A stretch of 64,000 nucleotides of DNA from Bolinopsis microptera (taxonomy: Eukaryota; Ctenophora; Tentaculata; Lobata; Bolinopsidae): the NCBI RefSeq assembly GCF_026151205.1, contig NC_087072.1, positions 17,499,669-17,563,668 on the forward strand, read 5' to 3'. A model generated the notes under the pieces. It searched no databases. It was given only the letters and a program-made list of their open reading frames with translations, and was not told where the DNA came from. The position numbers and the translations under genes were made by a program. Below are positions 23,801-35,700 of the stretch, piece by piece. How positions within the stretch are numbered: position 1 is the stretch's first letter; every line of letters begins with the position of its first letter.

Positions 23801-24950
23801 TATTATTAAGACAAGTTTAATTTAACTTATTTCCCAGAGAAGGAAGTTTTTCGGTATATAAGTTTCTTTTTATTAATGAACCGTTTTCAGAGCTACATCT
23901 AGAATGGTGGCTGGAATGGTTTTTGTTGCACTGGCTTTCGTTGTCTGTGGATTTGTGGAGTTATCTATGGAGGTATAAACTGAAATCCCTCACCATCAAA
24001 TTGTTTATCGGCGTAGCCGTAAGAAAATAGTGTAAGGTACCAGAGACGCAAATAATGACTCCCAAACAAAACACATACATTTTTTATTGTTTTTATTGTC
24101 CAGGCGCGGGTAGCTACTTGGAATGAAGATAACGTTGATGACAAACGAACACTTGACACCTTAGATCCGGAACATCAGCTTCACATTCTGGCGACACTTC
24201 CTCAGATATTCCTTATCGGCTGTGGTGAAGTACTTACAGTCGTCACTGGGCTAGAGTTTGCTTATGCTTACGTAAGTTTTAAGTTTGAAACTGTGTAGCG
24301 TTAGGTTTAAATATTGACAGAAACTAGCTGTAGTAATAAAATAACTGCATTACTTGGCCGACGCATAAAATACACCGCATCTTTCTCGTATTAAATACGT
24401 GAATGAGTTTCGAAAGTTTTTCAACTTTGTGAAAGTCCAGTATGGGACATCTACTATTTTATTCAATATTTCGTTTTGTTTTCTGTAACAAGCTTTACAG
24501 AAGTCTAATTTCTTTTTACCTCAGGCACCATCTTCCACAAAATCAGTGTGTAGTTCCTTCTTCCTCCTGACCCACGCATTTGGCAACGTCATCACAATAA
24601 TCTTCACTAATGTCACAGATCGTGATGTAAGTGGTTTGCTTTAACGTACTGTGGCTATTTGTTGTAACCCATGTGTTCTTATTGTGTTATTACTGGCATG
24701 ATATTATCAACAACTATAGAAGTATAGAGGGTGCAATTTACTAAAGAAACCAAATCTTATCTACTTAAATATTTTTCAAATAATGATCTTATTTCAGTTA
24801 TATTTGTACTTCATGTGGGCTGGAATTGAGCTGTCAGCTGCAATCACCATGTTCATCATATGCTGGCACGTCCAAGACTCCCTTGATAGATCCATACAAC
24901 AAATGCACACCCAGCCCAAGCTCCAAGAATCCAAAGTTCCGGTGAAGTGA
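20825..24950 (+). CDS. Proton-coupled oligopeptide transporter (POT/SLC15 family)
   Basis: Membrane transporter that moves di- and tripeptides with protons. Exons: 20825-20900 (start METQDDALL; its junction is uncertain because the phase does not match the next exon, so a small exon may be missing), 21541-21619, 21814-21955, 22129-22357, 22696-22786, 22969-23129, 23254-23295, 23399-23533, 23637-23758, 23891-23972, 24104-24271, 24525-24626 and 24798-24950. Every other junction is in phase. Family hallmarks seen: [11 protein letters not shown] (the ExxER motif of TM1), [65 protein letters not shown] and [17 protein letters not shown]. About 510-520 residues. The large extracellular loop of vertebrate PepT1/PepT2 between TM9 and TM10 is only about 30 residues here, as in shorter family members. 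The cytosolic linker before the second half is also short and lacks the usual HWLD-like stretch; the tiny exon at 23254 is the weakest call. Confidence 0.94.
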
Positions 24951-26734
24951 ACTGTAAAAAATACTATTGACTTTTTAGCATATTTTTAGCGCTAGAAAGA
25001 TTTTTCGTAAACTGTCCGATACATCATTTGGCTAAGGCTCCGAACGTTTTATTGTTAGCTTGCAGCAAACACAACATACTTATAAACCCTCAAGATGACC
25101 TGAACATCTCTATAATGGGCACTTCCGGCGACACTAAAACATAAAAGGACCTAAATTATCGACGGTAAAACTTCGTCGTGTCCCTTAACAGTCCTTTATC
25201 CAAGCTGAGCGATCAAGGAAGTTAGCAGAAACTAATCTGAGGTAGTCTGAGAAGAAATAAGAAAGTGACAGCCCCTGTCTCAAACCGCTTTTATTAGAGC
25301 AGCTGTATGCATGAAAAAGAAGCAAATAAAATGTGGTATTTTTTCACAAGAAGCTTTACGTACCAAAGAAATGTTTCAAGAACTGAAATTTAATTGAAGA
25401 TACTCGATATTTTTATTTTTCGAATTTCTCATAGTTTGGTACTTTATTTTGTCCTGTCTTTCACCATTAAACATTTTAAAAAGCGTAGGTACCGTTTAAA
25501 AATCATTTTATACTGATATAGCTAAAAACTATTTTAAAAAAGATGTCCCAATTCAACAGAAATAAAATCTAACAATCTACGAATCAATAACAATTTCCTG
25601 TGTCTGGTCATAAAGCAGTGCACTGCTTTAAACCATGAGTAACTTTGGTTTAATTTTTTTGAACAATTCATTTTTAGAATGAAATGCAGTTTTGATTACC
25701 AACCCACAACAAAACAGTGAAACGATTTCAGGAGGTTATCAATAACAGCTAAAAAATGAATACCCAAATAATCATATTTCGATAGTATGTATAATGTAAA
25801 TCTACAGTTTATAATAGACACACGTAGGGCAGTGAGTACAGTTGACGAATGTCCCCTTATTTACGGTTTCTAGACCAGTATACCCACCCAGAGATCTAAC
25901 TGGCAAGACTACACTGATTTGGCAAAGCTATTGGTTACATTGCGCATTTATTGGAAACGCAGCTCGAACGTGTTGAGGCCTGAGGGTACGCAAAGCCTTA
26001 CATTTTACAGTGTACAGATTTATGATTATCACTAGAAATTGTATCATCCAATCATAATACTAATAACTCAAATACCAGATTTTCATTTGGAAACATTCTA
26101 AATGATTATTTTAGTTTAACATTTGATATGTGATAGTTTTGAATCGAAACATTCAGCCAAATTACAACGAAATTTCATTATCTAACAAGTACATGTAACA
26201 TTTTATGATATAAATGCACACGTGCCCATATAAATATAATACTATAATAGGAATTCTGGGTAATTTATTGTGATGTTATGCCAGAAGTAAGCGAGCGTTA
26301 GTCTGAAGCACGATATACAAATTGTATTGCACCGGCGGTAAATGTGAAACTTTCTGGGATACCCTCTCAATCTCGTGCATACTATAAAAATAATTATTAT
26401 ACTTTACCTAATCCATCAAGATCTTCATTGATTAATTGTTAAATGATACATATTGCTATTTACAAATACAATTCAAATATTTATTTGTCGTAGCTACTTC
26501 ATATGATCACATTTAATTTGAATCACGGCAATCGTGTCTCTGACGTTAATAAAATTGGCAACTAACCAACTTCCTAACTTCGTTAAAGTATTGAGCTTAT
26601 CTGTGTACTTATCAAATAAAATGATGGTTATTCTCCTTTCGAGCCCCAACAAACACCCCGATCCTTTTATTAACTCATGAAATTCAATATCACAAAAATT
26701 CAGCAAGCGTCAATAAATTAAAATGTGAAAATGT
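24951..26734. other. Intergenic between two convergent genes
   Basis: 3' flanks of the transporter (plus) and the receptor gene (minus). An AATAAA at about 25,325 could be the transporter's polyadenylation signal and TTTATT near 26,478 the receptor's. No other gene or repeat recognised. Confidence 0.55.
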
Positions 26735-29700
26735 TCAAAACAATTTTCGTGCAAATTTCCTCCCCCATAAGCATGGAAAACAAAGCACATTTGCCAAAAC
26801 CCCCAAAAAGTCCTGCATTCTCTGTCGGAGGTAAGAGCACCGGTAGTAGTATATGATAACGTTGAGGGGGGCATTAAGGTAGACCAGGGTGATGATGGCT
26901 GTGTGGAACACTACGCACGATCCGTAACTGAAAACATTTTGTTACCAACACCTTATCAAGTGTATTTCATTTGAATTTAAATAAGTTTGCATGGGTAAAA
27001 CAAATTGAAATGAATAATGAGGGATTCAGATGGGAAAAATTACCTCCAATCCTCATTTCGTTTGGATAAGGCTGAACAGCCATTGTAGATCCCACTGTCA
27101 TAGAATGCCCAATAAGTGAAAAGACACACGTGACAAAGGAAAAACGTTGCTGCAACTAGGGTCATAGTTAACCCTGCTCTCTTCTGAAGAATATACACTG
27201 TGTTAAATGTTAATACAAAATGGGGCTTCTATAGTGATGAAAGTGTTATCATGGACGTACCAATATTAATTCATTCTTTGCTTTAATTCTTATAAGTAGT
27301 AGTAGTAGTAGTATAACTATATATACTATAAGTATAACATAAACCTGGAGCTTTTGTCGCCGTAGGAGAGAGCCCTGTTTCTTCATTTGGCGGGGCTCCG
27401 GTCGGTGAAGCATTTCCATTTTGTCACAAGCAATGAAACTTTTCTCTGCTTTGCTTTCCATATTGTCCTCCTCAGATACAATCACATCTGTCCTGGTCAG
27501 AGACTTATCTGAAAACAAATGTTTATCATTTTAATAGTATCAAATTACAAATTGAAAGATAACATGGTGATTTTTTCACTAACTCTCGAGAGTCTGAGGA
27601 TCGAAAATAAAACAGGATGAGACTAGAGGCATGTTATGTTTTACAATGACACTGCAGGAATCATGACGTATGATTATGATGTTCTTTACTTCCACCATCT
27701 CACCCTCTCCGCCTTCATTTTTATGTGTCTCGGTTTCATATTACACCTCCAGTTCTACCAAAATATGAGTTATGTGCCTCGCCGGGCTAAAGTAGTGGAT
27801 GACCTTGCTGTACGGCAAGTTAAACAAGGATCTGAAACTACTAGGTTCCGTACAGACTCAACTCTGCACCCGTGTCAATATGTTCATTATATGCAAGCCT
27901 CTTGATTTATAATCACCGAGTCTAGTAATTGTTTAAGAGAGTTCTCTGGCAGTTACGAAACTCGAGAGACTGTGGGATACTGAAGGGAAAGGAAGCAGTT
28001 CTAACGAGCTCTTCTCAAACACAAGGATATATCTTGTGAACTTGGCTAGTATATATGAAACATTTGATATGGAGTTGTAGAGGGAGTTATGTGCCTCGCC
28101 GGGCTAAAGTAGTGGATGACCTTGCTGTACGGCAAGTTAAACAAGGATCTGAAACTACTAGGTTCCGTACAGACTCGACTCTGCACCCGTGTCAATATGT
28201 TCATTATATGCAAGCCTCTTGATTTATTATCATCACAAATAAAGTAGATCATCATGTCCTTTTCAGTTTCCTCGCTGTCTGTATTTTGCGCTGTTATCGA
28301 TATTCTATAAGTATAGGAGAATCTTTTCTTTTAGGAGTTTGAAATCAGTTCCATGGTAAACTTCAAGGAGTCTCCTTGTTATAAGTGGATTGTCATTCCT
28401 CAACATCGGAATCGTCTGATGTACACTTCTAAACTGCTAGGTTGCCGATATCTATTTGGTGACATTATTTTAAAACCGATCACATTCTCACCACTTAAAA
28501 TCATGATTTAATTATTTAAAATTTTAAACGTTTATCACTCAATACAACGAGAGATCAAGATTAACATTTCATTTGATAAGCTACTCTGATCATCACATAT
28601 TCGCATTATAAATGTTTAAGTTCAGCATAAATCATGTAAATTGTCGAACTTCCATAAATCATCAGCCATGCAAGATCAAGATAAAACATCGTCCTTCTTT
28701 TATCATTTCGAACACAGCGTTTATAGCATCTGAAATGTACAGTTTATACCGCTATCATTGCCTAGTGCGGGACTGGAAGTACGGCTAGAAGAACGAATAG
28801 TTGAAATCTGGCTCTGTTCAGCGGTCTGGTCCAAACTTAGTCTTGTAAGCCTGCTCTCTCCGTCTGACCCATTGCTCTGCATGCTTCCTCGGTTTGACAT
28901 CACTCTACTTTTCTTCTCTGGTGTTTGGTAAGAGTCGGATAATATTAGACAATGTGAATCTGTGATGACGCAATTTCAAAACCTCAAGGGTTTAAGAATG
29001 TAAATCAACGGAAAAATTAAAAAGTCTAAGAAAAAGTGGTGAGAGTTGATAATGGTTTCAAGACCAGAAACCTTTTTGCTTGTTTCCCAAATTAAGAACA
29101 CATTACAACTCGAAGATACTTATAAATTACGCTCGTTATTGCTGTCGTCCCTGTCAAGGGGTTATATTTTACAGGGAATTCTTGATTATATTTAATAAAA
29201 TTGATTAGATAGAGACATCGAGGGTTAAAATCAGTGAGTTAAAAGTTACCCTTACCAGGTTATTGGAATGAGTCTAAAGTTTTTGATTTATGAAGTTTTA
29301 CAACTAATATCAAATATCTATCTGGCACTAACCTAAATTTTTCTTTGTTATCCCATCTTCTGACGGTATAATGGTTTTCTTGTAGAGCTTGTACGTTACG
29401 ACAGCACAACTGAGGATAATCAATGTCACATTTTGAAGAACACAAACATAAATATTTAATCTTCTTAATGTGACAATGATTTGCAGTGAGAATAAGTGAT
29501 TTTAGCGGTTTTTTCCTTTTCCAACTAAAGATATAATCGCTAAACTAAGTACTTACCTGGTGCACACCACAGCAATAGGGAGTCCGAATAGCAGGGAGTA
29601 CAGTATTCCCACCACTATTTTAGTCCAGTAGACGTCCATGTACTTGTGCAAATGATTATGTAGCTCAAGGGAGCAGTTCGGGACAAATGGCTTGTACACG

Positions 29701-32700
29701 TACCTAAACAGTTAAAATGATTATTAAAATTTGTAAAATCTATGTATAAATATACAAGGATTATAAACAATGTCGTCTAGAATTTAAAATGATATCCTCG
29801 CCATTGAATTAAATAATGATTTTAAAATATGTATTTACGTGTTAACGTGTAAAGCAGGAGCTATAGCCAGCGTGATGCTGAAGATCCAGGTGGCAAGGAA
29901 AAGAATTTGGGGCTTGATTCTCTTTTGAAGGTTTGCGTAGAACATTGGTGCAGTTATAGCAATGACTCTGTCCACGGCAATGGACATGTTACTCAGCAGT
30001 GAAACCAACATGCATACCATGAAGATTGCCCTGATTGGATATTTTAATTAGCTGTTTAGCATTTTAGTTTAAAAACATCGTTTGAAGGAACGTTACTGAT
30101 TTTCTCGGAATAGACCTAATAAAAACGGAGCTCCATAAAAACGATGTTATACTTTTAATAAGTGGAACGTCATCTTTTGTTAGTCAAGTCAATAGTGATC
30201 AGAAATTTTGCTTTTTGAAAATCTTCTCATGATTTTCAATTGTTGTCGTACATAATATAAAACTAGTTATTTACAATTTTAACACTTTTTGACTCACCCT
30301 TCTTCTCTACAAAACGGAGGATCCCCGATGAGAGATTGGTGAGCGATCTTTCTGTAGAGTTTATAATTCCTGTAGAAAAATTTTAAAGATAGAGAGTATA
30401 GTATATAGGGAAGTTGGTCGTTTAGCTCCGGACAGTCTATGCAACGTCTATGCAACGTCCGTGCAACAACAAAAGAACCGTCTATGCAACGTCTATGCAA
30501 CGTCCCTGCACAATGAACACTCTATGCACACTCCCTGCACGGTCAGTCTATGCAACGTCTATGCAACGTCTATGCAACGTCCCTGCACAGTACCATATGA
30601 ACACCGGCTACTAGCCGGCTACTAGCCGGCTAGTAGCCACTTTTGTAATAACAGCTCCTCAACTTCACATTAACAACCGGCTACTAACCGGCACTTGAAA
30701 AGTGGTCACTAGCCGGCTACTAACCGGCTACTAGCCGGCTAGTGATCACAAAGTGGCTACTAACCGGCTACTAAGCGGTCACTAGCCGGCTATTAGCCGA
30801 GCTCTAAAGCAGACCTATTAGTAGCCGGTTCTAAACCGGCTACTAGCCGGCACTTGAAAAGCGGTCACTAGCCGGCTACTAACCGGCTAGTAACCACCAA
30901 GTGGCTACTAACCGGCTACTAACCGGTCACTAGCCGGCTCTAAAGCAGACCGGTTAGTAGCCGGTTAGTAGCCACTTGGTGGTTACTAGCCGGTTAGTAG
31001 CCGGTTAGTAAGTAGCCGACTAGTGACCGCTTTCTAAGTGCCGGCTAGTAGCCGGTTTGGAACCGGCTACTAGTAGGTCTGCTTTAGAGCTCGGCTAATA
31101 GCCGGCTAGTGACCGCTTAGTAGCCGGTTAGTAGCCACTTTGTGGTCACTAGCCGGCTAGTAGCCGGTTAGTAGCCGGCTAGTGACCACTTTTCAAGTGC
31201 CGGTTAGTAGCCGGTTGGTAATGTGAAGTTGAGGAGCTGTTATTATAAAAGTGGCTACTAGCCGGCTAGTAGCCGGCTAGTAGCCGGTGTTCATATGGTA
31301 CTGTGCAGGGACGTTGCATAGACGTTGCATAGACGTTGCATAGACGTTGCATAGACTGACCGTGCAGGGAGTGTGCATAGAGTGTTCATTGTGCAGGGAC
31401 GTTGCATAGACGTTGCATAGACGGTTCTTTTGTTGTTGCATGGACGTTGCATAGACGTTGCATAGACTGTCCGGAGCTAAACGACCAAGTTGCCAGTATA
31501 TAGTACTAGAAACCCGCCGCTAGTCGAAAGCTTTGTTCGAGGAAATTTTAAGCATCAGTTATGTTTTAATTTCTCTTCATCATATAGCCCCAAAACGATA
31601 CTTTTTACCGCATCAAAAAATTTCAATCACAACCAAAGTTATAAATATATATAGGTATATAGCGTCATGAGGGTAAATGTGAGCTAGTTGTGAAATTCTG
31701 ACGTAGCATACAGCATAACACCGCGCGTTGAAATCCGCTGTAGTCGAAAATTTTATTAAAGGACACTATAAATCCTCGCAGAGATTATCCGCGAATGTTT
31801 CCCACAGAGATAGGGGGTCAGAACTCAGACGGTTCGCATGCGCAGATGACCGTAACAAAAAATTGTCTAAGTTTTAGAGCAGACAATGTAGCACTAATCT
31901 CGTTCATCGCATCAAAAATGTGGTCATCGTTGTCCAATAAGCCGTGTCTTCTGCAAGCCTCTTTGAAGGTTGACAGTAGCTCACCGTCAACTGTCTTGAG
32001 GTGAGCGAATGACGTTGGGCCTGGCTGATGAACCAACAACAGTCTGAGGTAGTAAAGATCACCAATTTTTGGTGACATCGAGTAGAGTCTACCAATAGTA
32101 TTTGAGTGGACTACTACAGAATCGTCGGTCTGATACATCTTCCTTCCACCAATCTGACGACGCTTCCACTCTCCTTTTCCCCAGGTGTAAAACTCGGGGA
32201 ATTCGTGATATTTTAAAGTAGAAGCAAATAAGTCCTCTGAGCAGAGATTAAAGAATGCCACAAGTTTCGAAGGGGGTGGGTTACTGTTCTCCATGGACTG
32301 GGATGTAGTAGTCTCTGGATTGAATATGAATTGGTGTTCCCCCTCGAGGTGTATGTCTAATGTAACGACTGTTGGCCGGTGACCGTTTCGTTCCATACCA
32401 AGTATGACCATAGTGGCTTCATTAGATTTAGCCCCCAAATACCTAAAAATTAGAAATTAGAAATTATAAAGATCATAGCAATTTTACATATAATGGTGTA
32501 AGATCCAGATCAATTAAATGAAAATTACTCAACGAAGAACAGTAAACATACCTATGATTCTCATATTCGGATATTTCATCCAAACCCGGACTTTGTAGAT
32601 TATATGTAGCCCTGTCAGTTCCTTTATACGTATATTTTAGAATATATTTGATTGAGTTGACTGAACTGCAAATTTCAACGTTAATGTGACAGTTCATCTG

Positions 32701-35700
32701 TCGTGAGAGAAACGGAGAATAAGGGACAATCCAGCTGTTGTCTACTATAACAACTGTTCTTAGGCAGTTCTTTTTCATATCTTTAACTCTCACAGCAAAT
32801 CGATTGTGCAGAGATCTCCGTTTAGCAGGTCTAGATCCAAGAAAGGGCATTGAAAAACAACAACAGATGAGTAAAATATGTTAATCGTTGGAAGATATTT
32901 CAATCGAGAATGACAGTCAATTGAATTATTGCCAGGCAATTAAAATGGCACGTGATGTTTAACTGCGCAAAGTTATGACGTAGCATACAGCATAACAACG
33001 CGCGTAGTTAAAATGTTATTGCTCGCGCACGTGCATTTTAACGTTGCTACGCAACAGCGCAGTAAACCTTTGCTAAAATAACGCCATTATTCTAACGATT
33101 ATTTAACCTCACTTTCGACGTTTATTATAAAAAATCTAAAGCCTAAATCAAAATTCTAAGAATGCTATAGCCTATTCCTATCCTTTTTCTACAACCCTGC
33201 TAAAAATGGCGAGGTTTCAACTCCATTTGCGAGCTGGGTTTGGCATCACCAGAGGGTCATTTTGAGGTCGATTTTCGGTGTTTTTTCTTCTATGTCCCCG
33301 TTGCCGGGGAAATTTCGTCAAGTTTAAAATATAATATAGATAGTAGGAGAGAGTATAGTAGCAAATAATGTAGATTGGCATGTTGCCAAAAGACGTATGA
33401 GTTATAGGTATCTAATTAATCAGCTTTCATTATGGTTTGACTGAATTATCAATATCACTAATATGGGTAAGTGCATTTAAGTTAATCCGAGGAAAACTCA
33501 ACGCTAGAAAGCAATCATTATGACCATATTATGGTCACCATAGCCATTGTTTAGAAATTTCATTTTCAGGTACTTAAATCAGCATTGAATTGGAGTTCTA
33601 TATATTATATTCTATACATTATATTATGATCATAGCTTACCATATTAGATAGAGGGTGTAAGGCATACATATACACGTCTTTAACAGATCTGCTGACACG
33701 AGGTTAAAGAACCACACATAGAACTGTGAAGCTGAGGATATCAGTGACAGCACTGCCAAGGAATTACCTGAAGAAAATAGCCATTATATAAACCTGAATT
33801 ATTTGCTACATATCCACAATAAAGTTATATAGGTTATATTATATAAGGTTATATATAAGGTTATATATAAGGTTATATATAAGGTTATATATATTATTAT
33901 ATATAGTCTCAATAGTGACTTTAATATATAAGGTTATATATATAAGTACTACATCTTCTATTAGGTTTAAAAACTCTCCATTTTTCTTTCTCCTCAAGCG
34001 AATATGAACCCTAATTAATAAAACTTAGATCGAAACTTTTAATTAATCTGTTTTATCAACCTATCAATGACGCGAGGAATATGATTAAGTGAATGGAGAA
34101 GTAGATGTATTCCAACCATCCAGGGGGAAGATAGTCCGTAACTGGGAGAATATGTGTTTATAACATAAGATATACCAGCTGAGAATAAATTATCAACTCT
34201 TTCAGTTAAAATACAGCAGCATGCTGCGTGGAAATGGTAAGCTGATGCAGTTTTTAGGGGATAGGTGTGATTTCTTGCTGTTTCATTGGGCTCATATTAT
34301 TTCGATCGCCCAAAATTATCACCTGACTCGGGTTTGTACGGGTTTTCAGTCGAACGAATCAATAGTCTTACCTAAATCCCAACCCTAACCACAAACCTTA
34401 CCCTAACCCATGTCATAAAACTCGTGTTTTACTTTTACTAGGCTGTCACGAGACCAAAACAGTTTTTTGTCCATTAATCTTCAAGGAAGCATTTTAATTA
34501 TATCCCCTGTTTTGAGATCTTGAAACAAAAAACAACTCGATGTCAGAAAATATTGAGATCATAAAATAATGGAACATGCCATGTCATTGCCACGTGGAAA
34601 GTCAAAAAGCGCACATAAGTGGCAACATGAAATTGAACGATTATGCCTTTTCTGTCCACATTTTTCAGTTCAGTATTTTGTGATTCCTTGACTTTGTGAT
34701 TGTGGATTAAAAATGCCTTTTAAGAAACTAACATTAACAATGATTGCAACAGCAATAAATATCCTTTTGGTAGTAGTCGCTGAAGAGGGAACCACAGCTG
34801 TTATAAACACAGCTGTTATAAACACAGCTGTTATAAACACAGCTGTTATAAACACAGCTGTTATAAACACAGCTGTTATAAACACAGCTGTTATAAACAC
34901 AGCTGTTATAAACACAGCTGTTATAAACACAGCTGTTATAAACACAGCTGTTATAAACACAACTGTTATAAACACAGCTGTTATAAACACAGCTGTTATA
35001 TATTCGGAGCCCTTTCGGCGATTTATTGTAACCCCCGGAAACGAATGCCAGGAATACTGCAAGTATGAAGCCGAATGTAAGACGTTCTCCTTCGACCTAG
35101 ATTGGCTATCCGAGTGTTTTTTGTACCGAGAAAATAGGAGCACTCTGGTTTACGAAGCTAGCAATGCATCACATATTATATTCGGAATGAAGGACTGTAA
35201 TGTTGAATGGTCCTATATAAACATGCAGGGTCAGTTTAAGATGGGCCAGGAGGATGCTGTTGTTTTTCTGAGGACTGATTTGAAGATGTGTGCTGAGGTG
35301 AATTACACAGAAACCAAACCTTCCTCGTCCATGGGATATCAGTTGTTTTTTAGTTCATCCTGCGAAATTGCTCAGCAATGGTAAATTGTCCCTTCTTAGG
35401 AAAAGTTTGGAAACATGTGTCTTTCGGCTCTGTACGGCTTATCCCGATCAGCCTGCTTAAAGTCTTGTAAAAATGAAAATAGTTATCTTCTGCTGTGCCC
35501 AGAGAGAAGAGATTCTTGGTCACTCTACGAGTATGATCCTGTCTTTCAACCAATCAATATTCCCATCAAAGATTCCACCAACTTCCTCAACAGAAGACCT
35601 ATGTCCCTCCTTGATCTTGTGACTGGCAACAAGCTCAAAACACTACACAATATCCTATGCAAGAATATGAGTGTAAGAGATGAGAGGATCTCGCTTGAGG

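Noticed and set aside
30430-31480. Regularly spaced short repeats that resemble a CRISPR array
   Set aside because: The units are contiguous tandem repeats without unique spacers, arranged as two inverted arms with a target duplication, in an animal genome.
34670-35143. 157-codon minus-strand frame with FITAV repeats
   Set aside because: It is the antisense of the 15-bp TAVIN repeat, which lacks stops on both strands; the plus-strand frame has the signal peptide and cysteine pattern.
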